9,724 nt of DNA from a bacterium (GTDB taxonomy: Bacteria > Patescibacteria > Microgenomatia > Levybacterales > UBA12049). Under the pieces are notes generated by a model, which saw nothing but the letters and a program-made list of their open reading frames with translations, did not search any database and was not told where the DNA came from. Each line of letters starts with the position of its first letter. The first letter of the stretch is position 1. Positions 1-5,564 of the stretch are shown here, piece by piece. Made by a program: the position numbers and the translations under genes. The stretch lies in assembly GCA_021825955.1 (NCBI GenBank), contig JAKAEH010000010.1:1-9724 (forward strand). Direction: 5' to 3'.

Positions 1-144
1 TACGGAAAAATTAAGAGGAAGCTTTTTCTGTTTAAAAAGGGAAAAAAGCGAGGGGATTAATTTATTATGCGCTAAATCCCCCGTTGCGCCAAAAATTACC
101 ATGACATAAGCGCACGAATCATTTTTATTTTTGCTCTTTTTCAT
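1..144 (-). CDS. zwf: Glucose-6-phosphate 1-dehydrogenase, N-terminal fragment (cut by window edge)
   Basis: The minus strand is open from ATG at 144-142 to the window edge, giving 48 residues. After a short basic, polar start, residues 14-34 carry the hallmark dinucleotide-binding strand and loop of the family: [12 protein letters not shown] at 14-25, followed by a [13 protein letters not shown] helix. This closely follows the FGAxGDLAxRKLxPALxxL signature of G6PDH, which oxidises glucose 6-phosphate to 6-phosphogluconolactone with NADP (first step of the oxidative pentose phosphate pathway, cytosolic). The next ATG upstream (148-146) is out of frame and stops after seven codons, so 144 is the better start. 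No Shine-Dalgarno is visible; a TATAAT box ends 6 nt before the ATG, which suggests a leaderless mRNA. It is divergent from the glutamate dehydrogenase gene. Only the N-terminus is present, so enzyme integrity cannot be judged. Confidence 0.85.
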   Translation of the reverse strand, partial: MKKSKNKNDSCAYVMVIFGATGDLAHNKLIPSLFSLFKQKKLPLNFSV

Positions 145-150
145 GCATGA

Positions 151-179
151 ATTATATGACTATGAAGATTAAATATAAA
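151..179 (-). promoter_or_regulatory. Putative zwf promoter, leaderless
   Basis: On the minus strand a perfect -10 box TATAAT lies at 156-151, with a 17-bp spacer to a 4/6 -35 match TTTATA at 179-174. Transcription would be expected to begin at about position 144, which is the A of the zwf start codon, so the message would carry no leader. The call rests on consensus matching only. Confidence 0.45.
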
Positions 180-190
180 GTAGTTACTTT
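177..190. repeat. Short dyad AAAGTA-gt-TACTTT in the zwf/gdh intergenic region
   Basis: This is a perfect 6-bp inverted repeat with a 2-bp centre, just upstream of the putative zwf -35 box. A related imperfect AAGT/ACTT dyad follows near 196-206. It could be a regulator site, but such AT-rich dyads also arise by chance. Confidence 0.25.
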
Positions 191-285
191 TTAGAAAGTT
201 GTACTTAAAATCCCATAGAAAATTTACAAAATTAGTTGTATACTGTTTTTTGGTTATGGATCCCGTTAGAAAATTTTTTATGCAA

Positions 286-291
286 TATAAT
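286..291 (+). promoter_or_regulatory. Putative gdh -10 box TATAAT
   Basis: A perfect TATAAT lies 50 bp before the gdh start, and the predicted transcript would have a leader of about 43 nt. No good -35 box is found 16-18 bp upstream; that space is occupied by repeat copy B, which suggests activator dependence or direct competition with a bound regulator. A weaker alternative -10 (TATACT) lies at 239-244 and would give a longer leader containing both arms of the inverted repeat. Confidence 0.4.
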
Positions 292-318
292 AGAACTCTA
301 ATTATAAAGCCTACATAT

Positions 319-329
319 TTAAGGAGGTG
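319..329 (+). promoter_or_regulatory. Unusually strong Shine-Dalgarno of gdh
   Basis: The sequence TTAAGGAGGTG matches about ten consecutive positions of the 16S anti-Shine-Dalgarno. The gap to the ATG at 341 is 13 nt counted from the GGAGG core, longer than the usual 5-9. The gap is filled by repeat copy C. No in-frame start codon lies closer, so 341 stands as the start. Confidence 0.7.
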
Positions 330-340
330 TTTCTAACGGG

Positions 341-1624
341 ATGGATAATTCGGGCGTTTACACTAAGTCGAGAGAAGAAATCCTCACGGTAGGAAAAAAA
401 TATAATATTCCTCAAGATAAATTGGAAGAATTTCTCCAACCCGACCGGATAGTAGAAGTTAAAATTCCGGTAAAACTTGGCACCGAAACGGTAAGCTTTA
501 AGGGCTACAGAAGCCAACACAATAATAATCTTGGCCCCTATAAAGGCGGATTGAGATTTCACCCGGGAGTTACTAAGGATGAGGTTATGGCTTTATCTTT
601 GTGGATGAGTTTAAAAACAGCAGTGGTTGGAATTCCATTTGGAGGAGGAAAAGGAGGAATTGCCGTTGACCCTAAGGTATTAAGCGAAAAACAGCTTGAG
701 GAACTCTCCAGAGAATATGTCCGTAAAACTTACGATGTTTTGGGTTACGATAAAGATGTACCCGCTCCCGATGTAAACACAAATCCAAAAATTATCGATT
801 GGATGGTCGATGAATACATAAAAATATCGGCAATGAGAAATGGAACGAAAATTCCTCTGAATAAACTTTTTGCAACATTTACCGGAAAATCAAAAAACGG
901 TTTGAGCGGAAGAACCGAAGCTACAGGATTTGGAGGAGTTACAGTACTTAAAGAACTGGCTAAAAAAATGAAACTTGAACCTAAAGAACAAACGGTTGCG
1001 GTTATGGGCTTTGGAAATGTGGGCTATTATTTTGCAAATCTTGCAAGCAAGGCGGGATTTCAAGTGGTTGCGGTCTCCGATTCAAAAGGAGGAATAGTCA
1101 AAAAAACCAAAGATGAGTTTATTCCTTTAGATATCCCCTTAGTATTTGACTGCAAGCAGGAAAAAGGAAGTTTGGCAGGATGCTATTGCGCGGGCGGAGT
1201 TTGTGATACAAGAGGCGGACAAATGATAACAAACGAGGAATTGCTTAACCTTCCCGTTGATATTTTGATTCCGGCAGCTTTGGAAGATGTAATTAACGAA
1301 AACAACATGCAAAATATAAAAGCAAAAATAATAATTGAAATGGCAAACGGCCCCGTGTCTCCCAAGGCTTACCATTATCTAACGGAAAAAGGAATTATTA
1401 TTGTCCCTGATATTCTTGCTAATTCCGGAGGGGTAGCCGCGAGCTTTATAGAATGGGAGCAAAATGTTGAGGATAAAGAATATAAAAAGGAAGATGTTTT
1501 GAAACGTCTTGAAAAAATGATGCAGGATGCATTCGAGAATGTATGGAGCCAGTCAAAAGAAAATAAAACCGATTTAAAAGAAGCTTCCTATCTTCTGGCG
1601 ATTAACAAAATCCTCTCTTTTTAA
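341..1624 (+). CDS. gdhA: Glu/Leu/Phe/Val dehydrogenase family protein, probably glutamate dehydrogenase
   Basis: The product is a 427-residue cytosolic enzyme that likely interconverts glutamate and 2-oxoglutarate plus ammonia using NAD(P), linking carbon and nitrogen metabolism. The N-terminal substrate domain has the family's key residues: the PYKGGLRFHP stretch at 66-75 (Lys68), Lys92 in LKTAVVG, the catalytic-lysine loop GGGKGG (Lys104) and Asp144 in PAPDVNT. The coenzyme domain has the Rossmann loop GFGNVG at 223-228, and NSGGVAASFIEW at 361-372 is the usual C-terminal block. Length is normal for the short hexameric class. An odd point is that the protein's only four cysteines are packed in an insert at 271, 281, 283 and 288, resembling a metal- or redox-binding site. 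Coenzyme preference and substrate (Glu versus branched-chain) are not settled by sequence alone. The gene ends 13 bp from the convergent protease gene, with no obvious terminator hairpin. Confidence 0.93.
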   Translation: MDNSGVYTKSREEILTVGKKYNIPQDKLEEFLQPDRIVEVKIPVKLGTETVSFKGYRSQHNNNLGPYKGGLRFHPGVTKDEVMALSLWMSLKTAVVGIPFGGGKGGIAVDPKVLSEKQLEELSREYVRKTYDVLGYDKDVPAPDVNTNPKIIDWMVDEYIKISAMRNGTKIPLNKLFATFTGKSKNGLSGRTEATGFGGVTVLKELAKKMKLEPKEQTVAVMGFGNVGYYFANLASKAGFQVVAVSDSKGGIVKKTKDEFIPLDIPLVFDCKQEKGSLAGCYCAGGVCDTRGGQMITNEELLNLPVDILIPAALEDVINENNMQNIKAKIIIEMANGPVSPKAYHYLTEKGIIIVPDILANSGGVAASFIEWEQNVEDKEYKKEDVLKRLEKMMQDAFENVWSQSKENKTDLKEASYLLAINKILSF

Positions 1625-1637
1625 TTTATCCGCGATA

Positions 1638-2756
1638 CTATTTTGGAATTTGAAGAACAGGCTGACCGCTTATTAACCTTAAAATGTCATGAAGAGTTAT
1701 GAGTGCGATTAGAAGAAGAAGTACTGCCATACCGATTGCATGCGCATATCCTTCTACTTTTTGATTAACTTTTCTTCTGGTAACGCCTTCTATTATTATG
1801 AAAAACAACCTTCCGCCGTCTAATGCCGGAATAGGCAAAATATTAAGTATTGCTAAATTAAGGGATAAAAGCGAAATAAAAGATAAAAGGGCCGAAGGAC
1901 CAAGCTGAACGAATTGACCTGTTAATTCTGCAATCCCTACCGGGCCGGCAACACCCTGAGGTATGGCTGCTTTTGTAAATAATTGGAAAACAACGGTTCC
2001 AAGCCCTTCCACAATTAATGCTGATTCCTGCAATGCCTGGTATGTACCGACAAACGGAGCTTTGTACCAAGGATATTTTTGGGTAATAATATTTTGAGAA
2101 ATTGCAACTCCCATGGGGCCTTGATCAGCCGGGTAATCTTTTCTTGGAGTAATTTCAAGGATTTCCTGTTTATTAGTTGATGTTTGAACTTTAAGAGTAA
2201 GTTTTTCTCCCAAATGCTCTCTTGTAATTGCAACCAGCTGATTTGGATTTGTAACCTTTATACTATTTATATATTCGATTGTATCGCCGGACTTAAGGCC
2301 TGATTTTTCAGCTGGAGAACCGGAAACTACCTGAGTTACTATTACCTTATCTCCTCCGGTCTGAACCCCAACTACGGAAAATAAAACGGAAATAATTAAA
2401 ACCGCAAGCAGAAAATTCATCGCTACCCCGGCAAATACTACTAAAGCTCTTTGCCACACTGGTTTTGAAAAAAATGCTCTTTCCTTATCTTTCTCTTTTA
2501 TTTTTTGTGCTTTGACCTTTACAGCTCCCGTACCTGCTTCATCTTCACCGTAAAGCTTTACAAAACCGCCTATCGGAAGCCAATTTATCGAGTAAAGGGT
2601 TTCTCCCCTTTTAATTCCAAAAGCTCTTGGAGGCAGACCAAAACCAAATTCTTCAATTTTTATTCCGAAAAACTTTGCAACAAAAAAATGTCCTGCTTCG
2701 TGAATTAAAACGAGAATAGAGAGGATTACCAAAAATATTATAACTGTCAAAATCAT
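1638..2756 (-). CDS. rseP: Site-2 intramembrane zinc metalloprotease (M50, RseP/RasP type)
   Basis: This 372-residue polytopic membrane protein is likely to cleave transmembrane segments of anti-sigma factors or leftover signal peptides inside the membrane. The zinc-binding HEAGH motif is at 19-23 in the first membrane helix. A further helix lies around 104-130, then a single PDZ domain at about 140-205 (GSPAEKSGLKSGDTI), then the second active-site element NILPIPALDGG at 305-315 with the third metal ligand Asp313, and a last hydrophobic helix around 340-358. With one PDZ domain it resembles the Gram-positive/CPR form rather than the two-PDZ E. coli RseP. It follows frr, as in the wider bacterial rpsB-to-rseP cluster but without the genes that usually intervene. 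The ATG at 2756 has no Shine-Dalgarno; an extended -10 box lies just upstream, so it may have its own near-leaderless promoter. No partner anti-sigma gene is in the window. Confidence 0.93.
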   Translation of the reverse strand: MILTVIIFLVILSILVLIHEAGHFFVAKFFGIKIEEFGFGLPPRAFGIKRGETLYSINWLPIGGFVKLYGEDEAGTGAVKVKAQKIKEKDKERAFFSKPVWQRALVVFAGVAMNFLLAVLIISVLFSVVGVQTGGDKVIVTQVVSGSPAEKSGLKSGDTIEYINSIKVTNPNQLVAITREHLGEKLTLKVQTSTNKQEILEITPRKDYPADQGPMGVAISQNIITQKYPWYKAPFVGTYQALQESALIVEGLGTVVFQLFTKAAIPQGVAGPVGIAELTGQFVQLGPSALLSFISLLSLNLAILNILPIPALDGGRLFFIIIEGVTRRKVNQKVEGYAHAIGMAVLLLLIALITLHDILRLISGQPVLQIPK

Positions 2757-2765
2757 AACTTAAAG

Positions 2766-2774
2766 AGTATAGCA
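2766..2774 (-). promoter_or_regulatory. Possible rseP promoter (extended -10)
   Basis: The minus strand reads TGC-TATACT, an extended -10 form, ending 9 nt before the rseP ATG. The -35 region is poor. If used, the transcript would start within a few bases of the ATG, giving rseP expression separate from the upstream frr-tsf-rpsB genes. Confidence 0.35.
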
Positions 2775-2783
2775 AAATATGAT

Positions 2784-2840
2784 TACCGATTAAAGATTAC
2801 AGATTACAGAAAGATTCAGAAATTAGAAATTAAAAATTGG
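2784..2840. repeat. Degenerate low-complexity repeats between frr and rseP
   Basis: The 87-bp gap is made largely of near-repeats of GATTACA/GATTAA (two GATTACA copies in tandem) passing into AGAAATTA/AAAAATTG units. The AAAAATTG element also occurs in the rpsB-tsf gap. This is spacer DNA of a kind often seen in AT-rich reduced genomes; no RNA or coding function is evident. Confidence 0.55.
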
Positions 2841-2843
2841 CAG

Positions 2844-3404
2844 TTATACTGACATCAGTTCTTCTTCTTTTTTCTTGCCCAAAGAGTCTATTTCCGCAAT
2901 AGTATCATCCGTAAGTTTTTGTATTTCTTTTTCAAGCCTTTGGCTGTCATCTTCCGAAACAGCTTTATCGTCAAGCATCTTTTTAACCTCTGTCATTGCC
3001 TCATGCCTTACCTGTCTTACCTGGATTTTTCCCCCTTCGAGTTTTTGGTTAACTAAATGAACTAGCTCCTGTCTTCTCTCTTCGGAAAGTAGAGGAATTG
3101 AAATTCTAATTTTTTCTCCGTCTATAACAGGCGTAAAACCTATATTTGCTTCCTGGATTCCTTTATTTATTTCCCCGGTTATAGAAGGGTCAAAGGGAGT
3201 GATTAAAAGCGTCTGAGGATCGGAAACGCTCACATGTGCAAGTTCGACAACACGCATTCTTGCAGTTCCCTGATAAGCATTGATTACTATATTTTCTACA
3301 AGAGAAGGAGTCGCTCTGCCCGTACGTACCGTGGAGAGGTCTGTTTTCAGAACCTCGATAATTTTCTGCATCTGGGCTCTTGCGTTTTGAACGGATTGTT
3401 CCAT
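2844..3404 (-). CDS. frr: Ribosome recycling factor
   Basis: The product is 186 residues, the standard length of RRF, which works with EF-G to split the post-termination ribosome from mRNA and tRNA. Visible family marks are RTGRATPSLVE at 27-37, the hinge and beta domain at about 30-105 (including SDPQTLLITPFDPS), IRISIPLLSEERRQELV at about 99-115, and the charged C-terminal coiled-coil helix of domain I. The ATG lies 1 nt after the tsf stop codon and has no clear Shine-Dalgarno, so translation is probably coupled to tsf. In most bacteria pyrH stands between tsf and frr; it is absent here. Confidence 0.97.
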   Translation of the reverse strand: MEQSVQNARAQMQKIIEVLKTDLSTVRTGRATPSLVENIVINAYQGTARMRVVELAHVSVSDPQTLLITPFDPSITGEINKGIQEANIGFTPVIDGEKIRISIPLLSEERRQELVHLVNQKLEGGKIQVRQVRHEAMTEVKKMLDDKAVSEDDSQRLEKEIQKLTDDTIAEIDSLGKKKEEELMSV

Positions 3405-3405
3405 C

Positions 3406-3855
3406 TTAAATTTCGAGTCTTGTAAAACCCTTTATAACTATGTTTTCGCCTAATTTACCTATTACGCTTTTTACAAGTTGTTCAATAGTTAATGAACTAT
3501 CTCTAATATACTCTTGTTTTAAAAGTGTTTCAACGTCTTTGGGATTCATTGCCACAATCTGCATTGCAACTTCATGTGCTAATTTCTTAAACTCTTCTGT
3601 TCTTGCAACAAAGTCCGTCTCACATAAAATCTCTACCATTGCCCCTACTTTTCCGTTTTGATGAATATAACTTTCCACCAGTCCTTGACTTGTTTCCCTG
3701 TCCGATTTTTTTTCGGCTTTTTCGATTCCATGTTTAACCAGCCACTCTTTAGCTTTTTTAAAATCTTCATTTGTTTCTTCGAGGGCTTTCCTGCAATCTG
3801 CAATAGAAGCTTGTGTTTCTTCTCTTAATTGTTTTATCAACTTTACGTCTGCCAT
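3406..3855 (-). CDS. tsf: Elongation factor Ts, short form
   Basis: EF-Ts is the guanine-nucleotide exchange factor of EF-Tu. The 149-residue product starts with a UBA-like helical domain (1-50; TQASIADCRKALEE corresponds to the usual TGAGxMDCKKALxE, with the glycines replaced), followed by the core with the EF-Tu-contacting TDFV motif at 80-83. It then ends after one core subdomain, whereas E. coli EF-Ts has 283 residues; short forms occur in several lineages. The start is taken at ATG 3855. A TTG three codons upstream gives a longer frame but would abut the AGG at 3867-3865, while from ATG 3855 that AGG has a plausible 9-nt spacing. It sits between rpsB and frr. Confidence 0.95.
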   Translation of the reverse strand: MADVKLIKQLREETQASIADCRKALEETNEDFKKAKEWLVKHGIEKAEKKSDRETSQGLVESYIHQNGKVGAMVEILCETDFVARTEEFKKLAHEVAMQIVAMNPKDVETLLKQEYIRDSSLTIEQLVKSVIGKLGENIVIKGFTRLEI

Positions 3856-3870
3856 ATGATTCAACCTACA

Positions 3871-3895
3871 ATAATCTAAAACTAAAAATTGAAAA
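3871..3895. repeat. Low-complexity AT spacer between rpsB and tsf
   Basis: This short gap consists of CTAAAACTAAAAATTGAAAA-type units and shares AAAAATTG with the frr-rseP gap. It looks like the same class of degenerate intergenic repeat. Confidence 0.4.
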
Positions 3896-4804
3896 TTATT
3901 TTTTCTTCGATTTAGCCGTTTTAGATTTTACCTTTTCAGTCTTAGGTTTTGAAGCCTTTGGAGCTTTTTCTTTTTTGGGTTCCGGTTCTTTTTTTGATGC
4001 GGGCTTTACCTCTTTAGTTGAGGTTTTAGGCTCAGAATCTTTTGCAGCCTTTTCGGCTTCTTTTTGTGTTCTTTTTTCAAATTCGTTTCTTCCCTCAATC
4101 CATGCATCAACTATATATGAAACAATAAGTTTTATAGAACCGACTGCGTCATCATTTGCCGGAATAGGATAGTCAATAATGCTTGGGTCCGCATTAGTAT
4201 CTACAACAGCAACTGTTGTAACTCCCATATTTCTGGCTTCTCTTACCGCCAAATCTTCAAGATGGGAATCAACAATAAACATAGCATCGGGTTTTTCTTT
4301 AAGTTCGGATACTCCACCATATAAAACTTCAAGCCTTTGTTTTTCCTTTTCCCAGAGCCCGACTTCCCTTTTTGTGTATTTTGCTCTTTCTTCGGGAGAT
4401 ACAAGATTTGCTTTTAGGTCGTTTAGTTTTTTAAAATTCTTGGAAACCTCGGAAAGATTAGTTAGGATTCCTCCTATCCATCTATTTGTAACATAATATA
4501 GGCCGTCTCCTTTGCCTGATGCTCCAGATTTGAGTAAATCTTTTGCTCTGGTTATTTCTTCCAAAACAATACCCTGTGCTTGTCTTTTTGTTGCGACTAC
4601 CAGAAATCTGCCGCCTTTTTGACCTAATTCTTTTACGTAATTTGCTGCTTGTTCCAAACCTTCCTTGGTTTTTGCCAAGTCAATAATTTGGATATTATCA
4701 CGGGATTCAAAAACAAAATCTCTTGCTTTTGGATTGCTGCGTGTTACCTGATGACCAAAATGGCACCCGGCCTCTAAAAGTTCTTCAAGTGTGATTTCTC
4801 TCAT
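3896..4804 (-). CDS. rpsB: 30S ribosomal protein S2 with lysine-rich C-terminal tail
   Basis: S2 binds the 30S subunit late in assembly, near the platform and S1 site. Conserved blocks are GCHFGHQ at 14-19 (first residue offset by one), VTNRWIGGILTN at 105-116, the coiled-coil insert at about 120-165, VDTNADP at 201-207 and IPANDDA at 214-220. The body ends near residue 240, the usual size. It is followed by about 62 residues made mostly of Lys, Glu, Ser, Pro and Ala, ending in KKK; such a tail is probably disordered and may contact rRNA or partner proteins. The ATG at 4804 has AAGGAA at 4820-4815 as its Shine-Dalgarno. It is first in the rpsB-tsf-frr block and has its own promoter and a structured leader. 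Confidence 0.97.
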   Translation of the reverse strand: MREITLEELLEAGCHFGHQVTRSNPKARDFVFESRDNIQIIDLAKTKEGLEQAANYVKELGQKGGRFLVVATKRQAQGIVLEEITRAKDLLKSGASGKGDGLYYVTNRWIGGILTNLSEVSKNFKKLNDLKANLVSPEERAKYTKREVGLWEKEKQRLEVLYGGVSELKEKPDAMFIVDSHLEDLAVREARNMGVTTVAVVDTNADPSIIDYPIPANDDAVGSIKLIVSYIVDAWIEGRNEFEKRTQKEAEKAAKDSEPKTSTKEVKPASKKEPEPKKEKAPKASKPKTEKVKSKTAKSKKK

Positions 4805-4811
4805 AAGATTT

Positions 4812-4869
4812 CTGTTCCTTATTCCGCCATCCGAACGAAGATTTTAAACTCAGGAACAATGTCCGGATG
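4812..4869 (-). promoter_or_regulatory. rpsB leader with predicted H-type pseudoknot masking the Shine-Dalgarno
   Basis: In the minus-strand transcript, CATCCGGAC (4869-4861) can pair with GTTCGGATG (4836-4828) as a 9-bp stem with one G-U. Inside its loop, TTGTTCCT (4859-4852) can pair with AGGAACAG (4819-4812), 8 bp with one G-U, and this second arm lies downstream of the first stem. The two stems interlock as a pseudoknot with linkers of 1, 15 and 8 nt. The second stem takes up the AGGA of the rpsB Shine-Dalgarno. S2 autoregulation through the rpsB leader is known in gammaproteobacteria; that this element does the same here is inference. Confidence 0.6.
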
Positions 4870-4883
4870 TGAGTGATTTAACT

Positions 4884-4912
4884 ATTATATAAAAACTTCC
4901 TTCCAAACGCAA
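4884..4912 (-). promoter_or_regulatory. Putative rpsB operon promoter
   Basis: On the minus strand a perfect TATAAT (4889-4884) is preceded, after exactly 17 bp, by TTGCGT (4912-4907; 3/6 with the TTG conserved). Predicted transcription starts near 4877, a few bases before the pseudoknot's first arm, giving a leader of about 73 nt before the rpsB ATG. Confidence 0.6.
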
Positions 4913-4919
4913 TATCCTA

Positions 4920-4982
4920 TTCTTAATAAGAAAATATTCAGCAGTCACTGCCCCGTTGGCTTACCTGTGATTTATTTTACAG
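4920..4982. other. Dyad-rich divergent intergenic region between rpsB and the YerC-like gene
   Basis: Three inverted repeats stand in a row: TTCTTA-a-TAAGAA (4920-4932), GCAGT-c-ACTGC (4941-4951) and CTGT...ACAG (4965-4982, 18 bp with partial inner symmetry). The first lies just upstream of the rpsB -35 box. They may be operators of unknown regulators; none matches a site I recognise. Confidence 0.3.
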
Positions 4983-4991
4983 ACTTTGTAC

Positions 4992-5008
4992 GATATATCG
5001 ATATATGA
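4992..5008. promoter_or_regulatory. Palindromic operator candidate, copy 1
   Basis: The sequence GATATATCGATATATGA contains the perfect 14-bp palindrome ATATATCGATATAT at 4993-5006. It overlaps a -10-like TATGAT (5004-5009) whose predicted start site falls on the ATG of the YerC-like gene at 5016. The same 17 bases recur at 5431-5447, directly after that gene. Position over the promoter suits autorepression by the helix-turn-helix product, which is inference. Confidence 0.6.
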
Positions 5009-5015
5009 TGTGTTC

Positions 5016-5408
5016 ATGTCACATATTTCAAAAATTCATTTAAATAAAAAGTCTGAGCAAGAAATACTGGATACCTTTAACTTGGTTGCGGCAAATATTC
5101 ATAAAGAAGACGAAATGAAAGCTTTCCTAGACTCTATGCTTTCTCCAACCGAAAATCTAATGCTGGCAAAAAGACTTGCTATTGTTTTACTACTATCGGA
5201 AAATATTCCTTTATCAACAATTTCTTCTACACTTCACGTAACAAGGGAGACCGTAGTAAGAATAGAGTTAATTTATAAACTTAAACCGGAAGGATATAAG
5301 ATGGCTTTAAGGAAAATATCAAACCAAAAAAGAATTAAAGATCTTAAAAATCTTCTTTTAAAGCTTGCAGCAGATATTTCCTACTCAAAAGGTCTCCAGG
5401 CCCAATAA
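5016..5408 (+). CDS. YerC/TrpR-like helix-turn-helix transcriptional repressor
   Basis: The 130-residue product matches the TrpR-superfamily YerC/YecD pattern: an N-terminal helix (about 14-40), then FLDSMLSPTENLMLAKRLAIVLLL (37-60), the counterpart of the family's dlxTxxExxxLaxRlxva block, and a helix-turn-helix at about 64-86 (LSTISSTLHVTRETVVRIELI). A basic C-terminal helix follows (97-125), making it longer than the roughly 100-residue family core. Members bind palindromic DNA as dimers; the ligand is unknown and need not be tryptophan. ATG 5016 is chosen because the homologous part begins there and the -10-like TATGAT ends 6 nt earlier, implying a leaderless mRNA; a TTG at 4986 extends the frame but would translate through the palindrome. 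Identical palindromic elements lie just before and just after the gene. No trp genes are in the window. Confidence 0.85.
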   Translation: MSHISKIHLNKKSEQEILDTFNLVAANIHKEDEMKAFLDSMLSPTENLMLAKRLAIVLLLSENIPLSTISSTLHVTRETVVRIELIYKLKPEGYKMALRKISNQKRIKDLKNLLLKLAADISYSKGLQAQ

Positions 5409-5430
5409 GCCTAGAGATTGTTGGCTGCAT

Positions 5431-5447
5431 GATATATCGATATATGA
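5431..5447. promoter_or_regulatory. Palindromic operator candidate, copy 2
   Basis: This is an exact second copy of GATATATCGATATATGA (palindrome core 5432-5445), 23 nt after the repressor's stop codon and about 120 bp upstream of the membrane protein gene at 5565. Two identical copies bracketing one regulator gene are unlikely by chance and may allow looping between bound dimers, or control of the downstream gene. Confidence 0.55.
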
Positions 5448-5466
5448 GTCATTAAGATGCTTTGCT

Positions 5467-5476
5467 ATTGGCCAAT
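5467..5476. repeat. Palindrome ATTGGCCAAT
   Basis: This perfect 10-bp palindrome lies in the 156-bp gap between the repressor and membrane protein genes, next to a TTGACT. It may be another protein-binding site; no promoter with good spacing follows it. Confidence 0.25.
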
Positions 5477-5508
5477 TGACTTTTTGTATGGGGGCTGTAG
5501 AAAATCGT

Positions 5509-5524
5509 GAGATTATACAATCTC
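5509..5524. promoter_or_regulatory. Dyad GAGATT-atac-AATCTC abutting the -35 box
   Basis: A perfect 6-bp inverted repeat with a 4-bp centre ends at the base before the TTGACA at 5525. It has no following T-run, so it is not a typical terminator. Its position suits an operator for an activator or repressor of the gene at 5565. Confidence 0.4.
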
Positions 5525-5553
5525 TTGACAAATAGTTTTAGACAAGGTTTAAT
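5525..5553 (+). promoter_or_regulatory. Near-consensus sigma-70-type promoter of the secreted/membrane protein gene
   Basis: A perfect -35 TTGACA (5525-5530), a 17-bp spacer and -10 TTTAAT (5548-5553, 5/6) are present. The predicted start is around 5560, only about 5 nt before the ATG at 5565, so the mRNA would be essentially leaderless. This is the best promoter by consensus in the window. Confidence 0.7.
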
Positions 5554-5564
5554 TAAATCAGAGC

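Larger units (their letters stand above)
210..342. repeat. Three-copy ATCCC(G)TTAGAAA repeat cluster upstream of gdh
   Basis: Copy A (210-225, ATCCCATAGAAAATTT) and copy B (260-276, ATCCCGTTAGAAAATTT) are direct repeats that differ by one substitution and one inserted base. Copy C (330-342) is the exact reverse complement of the first 13 bases of copy B, and it contains the first two bases of the gdh ATG. Copies B and C form a perfect 13-bp inverted repeat around 57 bp that hold the gdh -10 box and Shine-Dalgarno. Possible roles are repeated binding sites for a transcription factor, a long-range RNA hairpin over the start codon (if transcription begins upstream of 260), or a small invertible segment. 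The sequence cannot decide among these. Confidence 0.6.

Noticed and set aside
3856..3864. TTG start three codons upstream for tsf
   Set aside because: It would abut the Shine-Dalgarno-like AGG with no spacing; ATG 3855 begins the conserved MADVKLIKQLREET-like N-terminus.
4179..4496. Long open frame antisense to rpsB, and similar opposite-strand frames inside rseP, frr, tsf, gdh and the ABC gene
   Set aside because: They are low-plausibility Ser/Phe-rich translations antisense to strongly conserved genes, without ribosome-binding sites.
4986..5015. TTG-initiated 10-residue extension of the YerC-like protein
   Set aside because: It translates straight through the palindromic operator and -10 box; the ATG at 5016 fits a leaderless start and the conserved protein.
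5398..5430. Possible terminator after the YerC-like gene (AGGC...GCCT)
   Set aside because: The stem is only 4 bp and no T-run follows.
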